64,000 nucleotides of DNA, from positions 91,516 to 155,515 of the forward strand of contig NZ_PVBR01000013.1 of the NCBI RefSeq assembly GCF_002980495.1, written 5' to 3'. Position numbers and translations under genes: made by a program. Shown here one piece after another: positions 9,652 through 19,775 of the stretch (the stretch's first letter is position 1; the number at the start of each line of letters is the position of its first letter). The notes under the pieces were generated by a model. It ran no database searches. It had not been told where the DNA came from and saw nothing but the letters and a program-made list of their open reading frames with translations. This DNA is from Phyllobacterium phragmitis (GTDB taxonomy: Bacteria > Pseudomonadota > Alphaproteobacteria > Rhizobiales > Rhizobiaceae).

Positions 9652-10842
9652 GTGAACGGACAAGACCAAAGCGAGTGCAGTTTTGTCTTGCGCGCTTGCG
9701 ACAGCTTGACGGCCTTCACGCCGGAGGAGTGGAAAAGCCTTTCCGGAACTTCTAATAGAGAAAAAACCTATAACCCATTCATTTCATATGGTTTTCTATC
9801 TTCCTTGGAAGAATCCGACTGCGTCTCGCCCAAGACCGGCTGGCTACCGCAGCATCTGCGGCTCGAAGACGCTGAAGGCCGGCTCCTCGGCGGGGTTCCC
9901 TGCTATCTGAAAAGCCACAGCCAAGGCGAATATGTCTTCGACCATGGCTGGGCGGATGCTTTCGAACGTGCAGGCGGCAATTACTATCCGAAATACCAGG
10001 CTTCTGTACCCTTCACGCCGGCCACAGGCCCTCGTCTCCTCTGCAGCAGGTCTTTGCCCCCACAAGTCGTGCGTCAAGCACTTGCCGCCGGATTGCGCCA
10101 ATTGACTGAACAGCGCGGCGTTTCCTCGGCTCACGTGACGTTTCTGCCCGAGGACGAACTCCCCGCCCTGACCGAAATGGGGTTCCTGCACCGCATGGAC
10201 CAGCAGTTTCATTTTATCAACAAGGGCCTAGGCAGCTATGATGATTTTCTGGAGACGCTCGCCTCGCGTAAACGCAAGGCGCTGAAGAAAGAACGGCGCG
10301 AAGCGCTTTCGCACGGCATCAGCATCGACTGGCTGACGGGAAGCGATCTGACCGAAGACATCTGGGATCAGTTCTTCGCCTTCTATATGGACACCGGCAG
10401 CCGCAAATGGGGCCGGCCCTATCTCAACCGCGAATTCTATTCGCTGATCGGCGAGCGAATGGCGGATGACATCCTCCTCGTCATGGCAAAGCGAAATGGA
10501 CGCTATATCGCCGGTGCCATCAATTTCATCGGCTCGGACCGGCTTTTCGGGCGTCATTGGGGATGTGTCGAGGATCATCCCTATCTGCATTTCGAGGTCT
10601 GCTATCACCAGGCGATCGACTTCGCCATCTCGAAAGGCCTGAAGATCGTCGAAGCCGGGGCGCAGGGCGAGCACAAGCTGGCACGCGGCTATGTCCCTGT
10701 CACGACGCATTCGGCCCATTACATCCCGCATGACGGCTTTCGCCGGGCGGTCGAGGATTATCTCGATCGCGAACGCCGTGAAATCGTGCGCCTGAACGAA
10801 GCCCTGCAGGACCACACACCGTTTCGCAAAACCGAGGGATGA
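9652..10842 (+). CDS. FemAB-like GNAT protein (peptidogalycan biosynthesis/recognition family, DUF482)
   Basis: A 396-residue member of the FemAB-like acyltransferase family (PF04339). Conserved segments visible are NPFISYGFLSSLEES near the N-terminus, YPKYQASVPFTPATGPRLL in the middle, RKRKALKKERREA and, near the C-terminus, EAGAQGEHKLARGY. The family is widespread in proteobacteria but the substrate is not established. It has no signal peptide or membrane segments, so it is probably cytoplasmic. It is followed 61 bp later by a HIT-family gene on the same strand. Confidence 0.9.
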   Translation: MNGQDQSECSFVLRACDSLTAFTPEEWKSLSGTSNREKTYNPFISYGFLSSLEESDCVSPKTGWLPQHLRLEDAEGRLLGGVPCYLKSHSQGEYVFDHGWADAFERAGGNYYPKYQASVPFTPATGPRLLCSRSLPPQVVRQALAAGLRQLTEQRGVSSAHVTFLPEDELPALTEMGFLHRMDQQFHFINKGLGSYDDFLETLASRKRKALKKERREALSHGISIDWLTGSDLTEDIWDQFFAFYMDTGSRKWGRPYLNREFYSLIGERMADDILLVMAKRNGRYIAGAINFIGSDRLFGRHWGCVEDHPYLHFEVCYHQAIDFAISKGLKIVEAGAQGEHKLARGYVPVTTHSAHYIPHDGFRRAVEDYLDRERREIVRLNEALQDHTPFRKTEG

Positions 10843-10903
10843 CCTTTTCGTCCTGCCGCCTATAGCCTATGGCATGATGCAAATCAGACAGGAGATTCCG
10901 CGA

Positions 10904-11326
10904 ATGACCGAGACTTATGACGACAGCAATATCTTCGCCAAAATCCTGCGTGGCGAAATCCCCTCGGCCCGCGTCTATGAGGACGCTCATGTCGTGGCGT
11001 TCATGGATGTGATGCCGCAGGGCACCGGTCACACGCTCGTTGTTCCCAAAGCCCCATCACGCAATCTGCTCGACGCCGCGCCGGAAACGCTTGGGGCCTC
11101 GATCGCCGCCGTGCAGAAGATCGCCATTGCGGCGAAAAAGGCCTTCGCCGCCGATGGCGTTACCGTCATGCAGTTCAACGAACCGGCTGCCGGCCAGTCG
11201 GTGTTTCACCTGCATTTCCACGTGATCCCGCGCTTCGAGGGCGTGGCGCTGAAACCGCATAGCGGAAAGATGGAAGATCCTGAGGTTCTTGCACAGAATG
11301 CTCAAAAGATCATCGCAGAGCTTTGA
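10904..11326 (+). CDS. HIT family protein
   Basis: Histidine-triad nucleotide hydrolase/transferase. The 140-residue protein carries the C-terminal catalytic triad HLHFHVIPR and the N-terminal IFAKILRGEIPSARVYED block. I choose the ATG at 10904 (MTETYDD), because upstream in-frame codons (10874) extend beyond the family N-terminus. It is convergent with azlD. Confidence 0.94.
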   Translation: MTETYDDSNIFAKILRGEIPSARVYEDAHVVAFMDVMPQGTGHTLVVPKAPSRNLLDAAPETLGASIAAVQKIAIAAKKAFAADGVTVMQFNEPAAGQSVFHLHFHVIPRFEGVALKPHSGKMEDPEVLAQNAQKIIAEL

Positions 11327-11339
11327 TATCTATCGACTT

Positions 11340-11687
11340 TCATAGAGCCAGAAGCCCGATGACGAGCAGCGCTTCCGCCACCGCGACGCCGATGAGCACC
11401 CGCTTCCCGGCAACGAGGTAGACGGCAAAACCACCGGCCGCGGCACCGATGCGAAGCCAGATCGGAGAACTCGCCAGTTCCCCGGTCGGGAAAAGGATGA
11501 GCTGGGCGATGACGGCGGCGACGAGCGCCGTAGCAACGCAACGCACGAAAACCAGTGCTTCGGAATCCTCGCGTATCCGCCCGCCGACGAACACGCCCAG
11601 AAAGCGCCAGATATCAGTTGCCAGCCATCCGGCAGCTAAGATGAAAACGAACGGCCACCACCAGTCGGGCAGGCTTTGCCAGGTCAT
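11340..11687 (-). CDS. azlD: AzlD domain protein (branched-chain amino acid export partner)
   Basis: Small hydrophobic protein (115 residues, about four membrane segments) of the AzlD family, which works with AzlC to export branched-chain amino acids and analogues. It overlaps the azlC stop by 4 bp (ATGA-type coupling), supporting a two-gene operon. It carries the family segments WRFLGVFVGGRI and LVAGKRVLIGV. Exact substrate is not deducible. Confidence 0.85.
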   Translation of the reverse strand: MTWQSLPDWWWPFVFILAAGWLATDIWRFLGVFVGGRIREDSEALVFVRCVATALVAAVIAQLILFPTGELASSPIWLRIGAAAGGFAVYLVAGKRVLIGVAVAEALLVIGLLAL

Positions 11688-12451
11688 TTCGCCTCCAGAT
11701 GGTTTCGTTGGATACGGTGGAAGATGAACGCGCAGGCGCCGCCAACCAGGCCGGTCAACAGCAAATCATAGCCTGGCGCCACGCCGTGGAAGATCGGAAA
11801 GAGCACAAGTCCGGCGATCATGGCGATATGCCCCGCCTTTTCGCGCGCCGACCGCCAGAGCGAGGTCAGGAAGTACATCGGCGTCAGCATGAACAGCGCG
11901 GCAAAAACGATCGGCGGAAACGATGCCGACAGCATATAGACAATGACGACGACCAACGCATTGGCGCCGACCAGAACCATGCCGATACCTGCGAAATAGC
12001 TGGTTCTCAGGTCGCGCGGTATCTTGTGCAGTTCTTCCATCGCCATCACCCAGGCGGTGACGGCGACGAAATGCGAAAGGAAAAGCAGCGTGATGCGGCG
12101 GGTGCGCGGCCCCTGCAATTCCGGCAGCAGGGCAACGACCATTGGCATCAGGCGCACCGACGACAAGGCGACCGCAAGTGCCGCCGCCGGCAACGTCGCG
12201 CCCGAGGTCGCCGCGCCGATCAGCACCACCTTTGCCGGCAGCGCCCAGATTACCACTGTCATGAAGACCGTCTGATCGAGCTTGATGTCGCTTTCGATCG
12301 CAAGCCCGGCAAACCCGACGAAAGAACTCATCAGCAGGACGGCCGGCACGCTGAAGATTTTCAACGTGCCGCGCAGGAACCAGCGCAGGCGCGTCGCGAA
12401 ATCGTCGGGACCGCTATCAAAGGAGGATTTGAGGAGTGGGTCGTCGCGCAT
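11684..12451 (-). CDS. azlC: AzlC family ABC-type permease (branched-chain amino acid exporter subunit)
   Basis: A 255-residue membrane protein with about seven hydrophobic segments. Family features are FVGFAGLAIESDIKLDQTVFMT near the N-terminus (given in part) and the SVRLMPMVVALLPEL motif in the middle. It is translationally coupled to azlD. The N-terminal about 35 residues (MRDDPLLKSSFDSGPDDF) are polar and longer than in some homologues. Confidence 0.87.
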   Translation of the reverse strand: MRDDPLLKSSFDSGPDDFATRLRWFLRGTLKIFSVPAVLLMSSFVGFAGLAIESDIKLDQTVFMTVVIWALPAKVVLIGAATSGATLPAAALAVALSSVRLMPMVVALLPELQGPRTRRITLLFLSHFVAVTAWVMAMEELHKIPRDLRTSYFAGIGMVLVGANALVVVIVYMLSASFPPIVFAALFMLTPMYFLTSLWRSAREKAGHIAMIAGLVLFPIFHGVAPGYDLLLTGLVGGACAFIFHRIQRNHLEAK

Positions 12452-12488
12452 AAACCCGCAGTAGACCAGCGCACCGCCATCAGCAAGA

Positions 12489-12515
12489 AAAAGCCGCCTC
12501 GATGGAGGCGGCTTT
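12489..12515 (-). terminator. Rho-independent terminator of clpA
   Basis: A perfect 10-bp stem (12491-12500 with 12505-12514) around a GATG loop. On the minus strand it is followed by TTTTTCTTG, 28 bp after the clpA stop. The opposite strand lacks a comparable T-run. Confidence 0.85.
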
Positions 12516-12542
12516 CGATATCAACCCTTCGTGATGCGGGGG

Positions 12543-14993
12543 TTAGCTCTTGCGGGGCACCTTGGGCACCGATGCCTTGGCCGGGCCACCGGCCTTGCCG
12601 GCAGCGACCTTTTCGGGTTCGGCCTTTTTGGCAGGCGTTCTTTTCTTCGCTGCCGTCTTCTTTTCCGCCGGAATATCCTTCTTCGGCTTTACCGGCACCT
12701 CGTCGGCAACCGATTCCAGAAGAAGCGTGGTGCCGCCATCGGATTTTTCGCCGACCGTCACGCGGACCGTGCCGCCCTTGCGCAGCTTGCCGAACAGAAC
12801 CTCGTCGGCCAGTGGCTTCTTGATGTATTCCTGGATCACCCGGGCGAGAGGCCGCGCACCCATGCGGTCGTCATAGCCCTTGTCGGCCAGCCAGGCGATC
12901 GCGTCGTCGGTCAGTTCGAAGGTCACGCCGCGATCGGCGAGTTGTGCTTCGAGCTGAAGGACGAATTTCTGCACGACTTGGTGGATGACAGGCACCGGCA
13001 ATGCGCCAAACGGAATGATTGCATCGAGACGGTTGCGGAACTCCGGCGTGAACAGCCGGTTGATCGCCTCCATATCGTCGCCTTCACGCCGCGACGAGCC
13101 GAAGCCGATCGCCGCCTTCGCCAAATCCGCCGCGCCCGCATTGGTCGTCATGATCAAGATGACATTGCGGAAATCGATCTGCTTGCCGTTATGGTCGGTC
13201 AGCTTGCCGTGATCCATGACCTGCAACAGGATGTTGAACAGATCCGGATGCGCCTTCTCGATCTCGTCGAGCAGCAGCACGCAATGCGGATGCTGGTCGA
13301 CACCATCGGTCAGAAGACCGCCCTGATCGAATCCGACATAGCCGGGAGGCGCCCCGATCAATCGCGAAACGGTGTGGCGCTCCATATATTCCGACATGTC
13401 GAAGCGCAGAAGCTCGACACCGAGCGAACTTGCAAGCTGCTTGGCCACTTCCGTCTTGCCGACGCCGGTCGGGCCGGAGAACAAATAGCTGCCGATCGGC
13501 TTGTCCGGCTCGCGCAGGCCCGCACGGGCCAGCTTGATCGCAGCCGAAAGGGCATCGATAGCCAGATCCTGGCCGTAGACGACGCGTTTCAACTCGGCAT
13601 CGAGGTTCGACAGCACTTCCTCGTCGTCCTTGGAGACAGATTTCGGCGGGATGCGTGCCATGGTGGCGATCGTCGCCTCGATCTCCTTGACGCCGATGGT
13701 CTTCTTGCGCTTCGTCTCGGGCAGAAGCATCTGGCTTGCGCCCGTCTCGTCGATGACATCGATGGCCTTGTCAGGCAGCTTGCGGTCGTTGATGTAACGC
13801 GCCGAAAGCTCGACCGCCGACTTGATCGCCTCCACGGTATATCTCACCTTGTGGAAATCCTCGAAATACGGCTTCAGCCCCTTCATGATCTCGATCGCAT
13901 CGGGGATGGACGGTTCGTTGACGTCGATCTTCTGGAACCGGCGGACAAGCGCCCTGTCCTTCTCGAAGAACTGCCGGAACTCCTTGTAGGTGGTCGAGCC
14001 GATGCAACGGATCGCACCAGATGACAGGGCCGGCTTGAGCAGGTTGGACGCATCCATCGCTCCACCCGAAGTCGCTCCGGCACCGATGACCGTGTGGATC
14101 TCGTCGATGAAAAGCACGGCGCCGGGATATTCCTCGAGCTCCTTGACGACCTGCTTCAGCCGCTCCTCGAAATCGCCGCGGTAGCGGGTTCCGGCAAGCA
14201 GCGTGCCCATGTCGAGAGCGAAGATCGTCGCGTTCAGGAGAACGTTGGGAACATCGCCTTCGACGATGCGCTTGGCCAGGCCTTCCGCGATCGCCGTCTT
14301 GCCGACGCCCGGATCGCCGACGTAAAGCGGGTTGTTCTTCGAACGGCGACAGAGCACCTGTATCGTCCGGTTGACCTCGGATTCGCGCCCGATCAGCGGA
14401 TCGATGCGGCCAGCCTTGGCTTTTTCATTGAGATTGACACAATAGGCCGTCAGCGCGTCCTGCTTCTTCTTTGCACTGTCGTCCTGCTCGGGCGCCTGGC
14501 TTTCCTCGCCGCTGCTTTCCGCACCGCGCGGGATGCGTGTTTCCGCTGCCCCCGGACGCTTGGAAATGCCGTGCGAGATATAATTGACCGCGTCGTAGCG
14601 GGTCATCTGCTGTTCCTGGAGGAAGTAGGCAGCATGGCTCTCGCGCTCGGCGAAAATAGCCACGAGCACATTCGCGCCGGTCACTTCCTCACGGTTGGAG
14701 GACTGGACATGGATGACCGCACGCTGGATGACACGCTGGAACGCCGCGGTCGGCTTGGAATCCTCGTCATATCCCGTCACGAGATTGTCGAGTTCCCGGT
14801 CAACGTAATCGGTGACCGTCCGTCTCAATTGTTCCAGATCGACATTGCAGGCGCGCATCACCGCACCGGCGTCCTGATCGTCGACCAAGGCCAGGAGAAG
14901 ATGTTCGAGCGTTGCATATTCATGGTGCCGCTCGTTGGCGATTGTCAGGGCTTGATGGAGCGCCCTTTCAAGGCTTGGGGAGAATGATGGCAT
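12543..14993 (-). CDS. clpA: ClpA, ATPase subunit of the ClpAP protease
   Basis: AAA+ unfoldase that feeds substrates to ClpP and receives N-degron substrates from ClpS. The 816-residue protein has the Clp N-domain (1-145). AAA-1 carries Walker [10 protein letters not shown] and Walker [12 protein letters not shown]-2 carries Walker [10 protein letters not shown] and [12 protein letters not shown]. The last about 50 residues form a Lys/Ala/Pro-rich tail ([15 protein letters not shown]) absent from the 758-residue E. coli protein. It starts 6 bp after clpS and ends at a strong terminator. Confidence 0.96.
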   Translation of the reverse strand: MPSFSPSLERALHQALTIANERHHEYATLEHLLLALVDDQDAGAVMRACNVDLEQLRRTVTDYVDRELDNLVTGYDEDSKPTAAFQRVIQRAVIHVQSSNREEVTGANVLVAIFAERESHAAYFLQEQQMTRYDAVNYISHGISKRPGAAETRIPRGAESSGEESQAPEQDDSAKKKQDALTAYCVNLNEKAKAGRIDPLIGRESEVNRTIQVLCRRSKNNPLYVGDPGVGKTAIAEGLAKRIVEGDVPNVLLNATIFALDMGTLLAGTRYRGDFEERLKQVVKELEEYPGAVLFIDEIHTVIGAGATSGGAMDASNLLKPALSSGAIRCIGSTTYKEFRQFFEKDRALVRRFQKIDVNEPSIPDAIEIMKGLKPYFEDFHKVRYTVEAIKSAVELSARYINDRKLPDKAIDVIDETGASQMLLPETKRKKTIGVKEIEATIATMARIPPKSVSKDDEEVLSNLDAELKRVVYGQDLAIDALSAAIKLARAGLREPDKPIGSYLFSGPTGVGKTEVAKQLASSLGVELLRFDMSEYMERHTVSRLIGAPPGYVGFDQGGLLTDGVDQHPHCVLLLDEIEKAHPDLFNILLQVMDHGKLTDHNGKQIDFRNVILIMTTNAGAADLAKAAIGFGSSRREGDDMEAINRLFTPEFRNRLDAIIPFGALPVPVIHQVVQKFVLQLEAQLADRGVTFELTDDAIAWLADKGYDDRMGARPLARVIQEYIKKPLADEVLFGKLRKGGTVRVTVGEKSDGGTTLLLESVADEVPVKPKKDIPAEKKTAAKKRTPAKKAEPEKVAAGKAGGPAKASVPKVPRKS

Positions 14994-14999
14994 GAGACC

Positions 15000-15353
15000 T
15001 CACTTTTTCTCCATCACGCATTGCAGCGGATGCTGGTGCTGGCGGGCGAAATCCATAACTTGCGTTACTTTGGTCTCTGCGACTTCATACGTAAAGACCC
15101 CGCATTCGCCGACACCGTGATTGTGAACGTGGAGCATGATGCGGGTAGCGTCTTCCTGGCTCTTCTGGAAAAACCGCTGCAACACATGAACCACGAATTC
15201 CATGGGTGTGTAGTCGTCGTTCAGCAACAGAACCCGATAGAGGCTGGGTTTTTTCGTTTTCGGCTTGGTACGCGTGATGACCGCAGTACCCCGGCCAGGA
15301 CCGTTGCCGCTGCTTCCATTGTCGCCCTGCATGAACAAATCGAAACGGATCAT
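15000..15353 (-). CDS. clpS: ClpS adaptor protein
   Basis: ClpS binds N-degron substrates and delivers them to ClpA. The 117-residue reading from the ATG at 15353 shows the core [20 protein letters not shown] and the C-terminal [20 protein letters not shown]. An internal ATG at 15332 (MQGDNG) is an alternative start; the ORF can be extended to 15542 but that part has no conserved sequence. It lies immediately upstream of clpA. Confidence 0.92.
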   Translation of the reverse strand: MIRFDLFMQGDNGSSGNGPGRGTAVITRTKPKTKKPSLYRVLLLNDDYTPMEFVVHVLQRFFQKSQEDATRIMLHVHNHGVGECGVFTYEVAETKVTQVMDFARQHQHPLQCVMEKK

Positions 15354-15825
15354 TCTACCAAACACCCACCTGCCCTGTGGCTCAAGCGCTGCTACATAAT
15401 GTAGGGTGCTTCGCCCTAATTTTAAGCCCTCATTTCGTGGTTGCAACAGCAGTTCCAAACCTCCCACGAGAATTAAACCATAGCAAAACCATAACATGGA
15501 ATCGAAGCAAAAACTGCCGCGAGAAAAGAGGGAGTGCGGCATATGGGATCATGATGAATCATTTTCCAGTGCCTCGGGCCCCGGATGTGCCGTTTCCTTT
15601 CGTGAAGGCCGAAAAGAACACCACCCAGAGGGAGAAATCACGGTGCAAACCGATTTCTCCGGTTGCAATCTTATTAAATTTTTTCTGAAATTGACCGGAA
15701 ATTATGAACAAAGTGGTTACCATAAACGGATTGGTAACGCTGCCGCCGATAGGGTGGCGAAAATCAACTGCGGCTAGTCGGATGCACCGCGGTTCAATCA
15801 ATTGTGTTTCAGGTGGGTAGTCATC
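15354..15825. other. Long intergenic region between divergent clpS and the carboxypeptidase gene
   Basis: About 470 bp without a credible gene. It is AT-richer than its flanks and must hold both divergent promoters. A structured element lies at 15631-15660: an 8-bp stem, a 2-nt bulge and a 4-bp stem capped by a GCAA (GNRA) tetraloop. A 6-bp repeat (GTTACC…GGTAAC) lies at about 15714-15740. A 93-codon plus-strand frame at 15496-15777 shows no recognisable protein sequence. Confidence 0.5.
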
Positions 15826-17211
15826 GTGCGTATAGCGTTCCGTCAAGCTGCATCGATCCTCAAGAAAGCGGCACATGCCTTTCTGGCACTGACAGTCATT
15901 ACAGGTTGCTCCACAACGAATGTTCCCCCTGCCTTCGCCGATTCTAGCAAGTATGCTGCCATCGTCGTCGATGCGAACACCGGCAAGACGCTTTTCTCCG
16001 CCAATGCGGATGCCGGGCGATACCCGGCGTCGCTGACGAAGATGATGACGCTCTACATGCTTTTCGAGGCGATGCGTGCCGGGCGCGTCAACAAGAACAC
16101 GCCCATACCGGTGTCCGCATATGCCGCGGCGCAACCTCCCACGAAGCTTGGCTTCAAGCCCGGCCAGTCGATCCCGGCGGAAGCCGCCATCATGGCGCTC
16201 ATTACGAGATCCGCCAATGATGTCGCCGCCGCCATTGGTGAATATCTCGGCGGTTCCGAGCAGCGCTTCGCCCAGATGATGACCGCGAAAGCGCGGCGTC
16301 TCGGCATGAAGAGCACCGTCTTCCGTAATGCTTCCGGCCTGCCCGACAGGTCGCAGCGCTCCACCGCGCGCGACATGGCGATCCTTGGTATCGCACTTCG
16401 CGAGCATTTTCCGCGCGAATTTGCCTATTTCTCGACCAAGAGCTTTGTCTTCCGCGGGAAAACGATCAGGGGCCATAACCGCCTGCTCGGCCGCATCAAA
16501 GGCGTCGATGGCATCAAGACGGGTTATATCCGCGATTCCGGTTATAATCTTGTTTCGTCGGTCAAGGACAACGGCCGGAAGGTCGTTGCCGTCGTGATGG
16601 GCGGCAAGAGCGGCGCTACCCGCGATGCGCACATGGCCGAACTGATCTCGAAATACCTGCCGCGCGCCTCGCGTAGAGGCGGAAGCAATGTGCTCGTGGC
16701 GGCACGCGATACCGCGCCGGTTCCGATCATGCCGGTCGATCTGCCCATTGCACGCGAAGCGCCGGTTCCTGTCGCCCGCGCAGATATCGAAGGTATTTCC
16801 GGTCAGGGGGATGCCGACGACGATATGGCGATGGCGCTCGCCGAACCTGCACCCCGTCCTGCGGCGGCTGTCGCCGTAGCTTCCATCGTGCCTGCCCGGA
16901 ATGCAGAGCTGCCGGATGGTGTAGACCCCGTCACGACATCCTCTGCCAGATTGGCTGCCGCATCGGGAGGGTGGGCAATCCAGATCGGCTCGTTGCCGAG
17001 TTCGGACCAGGCGCAGGCGACGCTTGCCAAGGCAGCGGCCAAGGCCGGATCGACACTCAGTGCCGCGACGGCTCACACCGAGACCTTCGAGAAAAATTCG
17101 ACCGTCTTTTACCGTGCCCGCTTCGTCGGATTCAAAACCAAGACCGCCGCATGGAACGCCTGTGCCGTGCTGAAGAAACAGAAATTCGGCTGCTATGCGA
17201 TTGCGCAATAA
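15826..17211 (+). CDS. D-alanyl-D-alanine carboxypeptidase (S11) with C-terminal SPOR domain
   Basis: Trims the terminal D-Ala of peptidoglycan stem peptides in the periplasm. The start is the GTG at 15826, 8 nt after an AGGTGGG site (461 residues). The three penicillin-binding motifs are SLTK (69-72), SAND and KTG (in DGIKTGY). The last about 80 residues, from GGWAIQIGSLPSSDQAQ, form a SPOR domain that binds denuded glycan at the septum. The N-terminus carries ITGC, a possible lipobox, then a second possible cleavage site at PPAFA, so lipid anchoring is uncertain. Confidence 0.93.
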   Translation: MRIAFRQAASILKKAAHAFLALTVITGCSTTNVPPAFADSSKYAAIVVDANTGKTLFSANADAGRYPASLTKMMTLYMLFEAMRAGRVNKNTPIPVSAYAAAQPPTKLGFKPGQSIPAEAAIMALITRSANDVAAAIGEYLGGSEQRFAQMMTAKARRLGMKSTVFRNASGLPDRSQRSTARDMAILGIALREHFPREFAYFSTKSFVFRGKTIRGHNRLLGRIKGVDGIKTGYIRDSGYNLVSSVKDNGRKVVAVVMGGKSGATRDAHMAELISKYLPRASRRGGSNVLVAARDTAPVPIMPVDLPIAREAPVPVARADIEGISGQGDADDDMAMALAEPAPRPAAAVAVASIVPARNAELPDGVDPVTTSSARLAAASGGWAIQIGSLPSSDQAQATLAKAAAKAGSTLSAATAHTETFEKNSTVFYRARFVGFKTKTAAWNACAVLKKQKFGCYAIAQ

Positions 17212-17286
17212 CCGCAGACCGGACGGTGTATCGCTCGGTCTTCCAACCCAAAACCCCGAATAGTTGTTCGTAGAAGGGTTTTCATT

Positions 17287-17556
17287 ATGTCGAGCAAACA
17301 GAAAATTCTCGAAATGCCGACCGTTAACGGCAAAACGGAAAAGACGTCTTTTCTCAATATGCACGCCCTGCATCAGGCCGCTGTTCGCCTGGCCGATCTC
17401 AAGCGGGCCGGATCTTCACTGAACACGCGTGATCTCGTGGCGTTGCTGATCTGCCATGCTACACGCAGCAGGCGCGCATCGCTGCCTTTCGCGCCCGTCC
17501 ATCTCCATGCATCCGATCCGTTGGGCAAGACCACGGTCCGCCTGCGCTTTCACTAA
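17287..17556 (+). CDS. Small hypothetical protein
   Basis: An 89-residue basic protein with no recognised domain, starting with ATG at 17287 after a GAAGGG site. It has no signal peptide or membrane segment. The middle (HALHQAAVRLADLKRAG…TRDLVALLICHA) looks helical. It lies 75 bp after the carboxypeptidase gene on the same strand and is convergent with the DUF1489 gene. Function unknown. Confidence 0.55.
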   Translation: MSSKQKILEMPTVNGKTEKTSFLNMHALHQAAVRLADLKRAGSSLNTRDLVALLICHATRSRRASLPFAPVHLHASDPLGKTTVRLRFH

Positions 17557-17604
17557 ATCCAGCTGAGCCTTTCACTAAACAAGGCATAATGGAAGCGGCT
17601 CCGC

Positions 17605-18063
17605 TTAGAGCAAACCCAACGCTGCCAATTCCTGGCGCAGTTCCGCCGGCAGCGCGGCCATACCCTTCCCGCCATTCGCTTCGTCGGCAGGCGCCTCTTC
17701 TTGCTTCAGATAACGCCATCCCTGAAAGGCGCGCCGCGGTTGCCATTCGGTGGGGACGAGTTTCGGCTCCAGCACCAGATGACAGCGGTGAATGCCCTCC
17801 TGATCCGTGAACGGGCGGATATCGAGAAGCCGTTGCCGGCATTGGATATTGCCCTTGATGACCCAGTAAAGCGAACCGCCACCCAGAAGTTCGTCGACGC
17901 GCTTCGGCACCATGCGTGTCGTGTGAAAATGCTCGGGCAATTCTCCGGCAGCGCGTTTCTCCTCCAGCCGGAAATCGATCCAGGCGGCGAGATCTTCGAT
18001 GCTGTCGCATCCCACACAGAGCTTGAGAAGGTGAAGTGCCATAATCGAAGGATGTAGTCGCAT
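17605..18063 (-). CDS. DUF1489 family protein
   Basis: A 152-residue cytoplasmic protein with the family pattern LHLLKLCVGCDSIEDL, WVIKGNIQCRQRLLDI and CHLVLEPKLVPTEWQPRRAFQGWRYL (given in parts). The function is unknown; the family is confined largely to alphaproteobacteria. The ATG at 18063 has the better ribosome-binding site (GAAGGCAGG), while the ATG at 18042 (MALHLLK) matches the usual family N-terminus. Confidence 0.88.
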   Translation of the reverse strand: MRLHPSIMALHLLKLCVGCDSIEDLAAWIDFRLEEKRAAGELPEHFHTTRMVPKRVDELLGGGSLYWVIKGNIQCRQRLLDIRPFTDQEGIHRCHLVLEPKLVPTEWQPRRAFQGWRYLKQEEAPADEANGGKGMAALPAELRQELAALGLL

Positions 18064-18125
18064 GAGCGCCTGCCTTCAATCAGTTTGCGGTTTTCTCCAC
18101 AAAAGCCCGTTCAGTGCTGAGCCAC

Positions 18126-19532
18126 TCAGCACTCCACCACATTGACGGCGAGGCCACCCTGGCTGGTTTCCTTGTAGCGCTCGTTCATGTCGAGCCCCGT
18201 CTGGCGCATGGTCTCTATGCAAGCATCGAGCGACACGAAATGGATGCCATCGCCCTTGACCGCCAGCGAAGCGGCGGTGACCGCCTTCACCGCGCCAAGC
18301 GCATTGCGTTCGATGCAGGGCACCTGCACCAGTCCGCCAACGGGATCGCAGGTCATGCCGAGATGGTGTTCCAACGCGATCTCGGCCGCGTTCTCGATCT
18401 GCTCCGGCATACCGCCCAGAACAGCGGCAAGACCCGCCGCCGCCATGGCCGACGCGGAGCCGACTTCGCCCTGGCAGCCGACTTCCGCCCCCGATATCGA
18501 GGCATTGTGCTTGATGACGCCGCCGATGGCCGCTGATGTCAAAAGGAAGTCGCGAATGCCCTTCTGGTCTGCGTCGTCGTGGAAATGCAGATAATAGCGC
18601 ATGACGGCCGGCACGACACCGGCCGCGCCATTGGTCGGTGCGGTGACGACGCGCCCGCCGGCTGCGTTCTCCTCATTGACCGCCATGGCGTAGACGGACA
18701 GCCAATCATTGGCCAGAAGCGGATTGCGCCGGTTCTGCCGCCACTCCTCCTGGAGGCGGTCGTGCAGATGACGGGCCCGCCGGCGCACCTTCAGCCCGCC
18801 CGGCATGATGCCGTCTTGGGCCAGCCCACGCTCGATGCAGGAGCGCATCGCTTCCCATATGCGGTCCAGTCCCTCGTCCAGCGCGGCCCGGCTCATCCGC
18901 GTCTCTTCATTGGCGCGCTTCATGTCGGAAATGGAAAGGCCGCTGGCCTTGGCCATCGCCAGCATCTGGGAGGCGCTGGCAAAGGGATAAGGCACGTCCG
19001 CAACGGTGGCGGGCGCTGCTGCCCCGCCTCTCTTCACCGTGTTCACTTCCTCCTCGGTGACGACAAAACCGCCGCCGATGGAATAATAGACGCGCCGGAG
19101 CAAAAGCCGCTCGTCTACATCATAGGCTTCAAAGGCAAGACCGTTGGCATGGCCAGGCAGCGCAATCCTCCGGTCCATGATCAGATCCGTATCGGGATCG
19201 AAGCGATAGGCCGGATGGCCTTCGGGACGGATGATCTTTTCGGCCCACACTGTTTCAATCAGCGGCGCCATGCGATCAGGATCGACCTGGTCCGGCAGAT
19301 TGCCGCACAATCCCAGGATGACGGCACTGTCCGTCGCATGGCCGACGCCGGTGAAAGCCAGCGAGCCATGCAGCCGCGCCTTCAACCGGAAAACCTTGAC
19401 GCCGGACGGACGCGGCCATTGCCCGTCCTTCAATTCGGCCAGAAACATGGTCGCCGCCGTCATCGGCCCCATCGTGTGGGAACTCGAGGGTCCTATCCCA
19501 ATCTTGTAGAGATCGAATACAGACAGAAACAT
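18126..19532 (-). CDS. sdaA: L-serine ammonia-lyase, single-chain, iron-sulfur type
   Basis: Converts L-serine to pyruvate and ammonia with a [4Fe-4S] cluster. The 468-residue protein begins with the conserved [24 protein letters not shown] (ATG at 19532); the frame extends upstream to 19601 without conservation. The N-terminal beta domain and C-terminal catalytic domain are fused in one chain. Cysteines for the cluster are visible in [23 protein letters not shown] and VPCIERNA. Confidence 0.95.
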   Translation of the reverse strand: MFLSVFDLYKIGIGPSSSHTMGPMTAATMFLAELKDGQWPRPSGVKVFRLKARLHGSLAFTGVGHATDSAVILGLCGNLPDQVDPDRMAPLIETVWAEKIIRPEGHPAYRFDPDTDLIMDRRIALPGHANGLAFEAYDVDERLLLRRVYYSIGGGFVVTEEEVNTVKRGGAAAPATVADVPYPFASASQMLAMAKASGLSISDMKRANEETRMSRAALDEGLDRIWEAMRSCIERGLAQDGIMPGGLKVRRRARHLHDRLQEEWRQNRRNPLLANDWLSVYAMAVNEENAAGGRVVTAPTNGAAGVVPAVMRYYLHFHDDADQKGIRDFLLTSAAIGGVIKHNASISGAEVGCQGEVGSASAMAAAGLAAVLGGMPEQIENAAEIALEHHLGMTCDPVGGLVQVPCIERNALGAVKAVTAASLAVKGDGIHFVSLDACIETMRQTGLDMNERYKETSQGGLAVNVVEC

Positions 19533-19698
19533 GCCGATCCATTTCGCTAGGCGCAATCCTGCGCGCTGCACACCGTCACCAAGCGGAATGATGGACCACA
19601 TCGGGAAAAATACGAAGCCTGCCGCCGACCTGCGCTTATCCCTCTACGACACTTTGACGGCACGCCGGAGCCCTTGGCAAACCCCTAGGAATCAAAAA

Positions 19699-19716
19699 GC
19701 GCGGCAATCGCCGCGC
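19699..19716 (-). terminator. Rho-independent terminator (minus strand) after the 33-codon ORF
   Basis: A perfect 7-bp GC stem (GCGCGGC 19699-19705 with GCCGCGC 19710-19716) with an AATC loop, followed on the minus strand by TTTTTGATT. It ends a minus-strand transcript that begins upstream of 19877. A second imperfect hairpin (11 bp, one mismatch) lies at 19733-19761. Confidence 0.75.
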
Positions 19717-19775
19717 CTTGCATGATAAAACTCCAGCCTGTCGTCAAACGCGACTGGCTGGATGCTCCCGGGCCC

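Noticed and set aside
12531..14024. 497-codon plus-strand open frame
   Set aside because: Antisense shadow of clpA, which shows both AAA+ domains in full.
15496..15777. 93-codon plus-strand frame in the clpS-carboxypeptidase gap
   Set aside because: No ribosome-binding site, no domain-like sequence, and it spans the hairpin element and the likely promoter.
15559..17373. 604-codon minus-strand open frame
   Set aside because: It lies antisense to the D,D-carboxypeptidase gene, whose motifs (SLTK, SAND, KTG) and SPOR domain are unambiguous; the antisense product has no recognisable domain.
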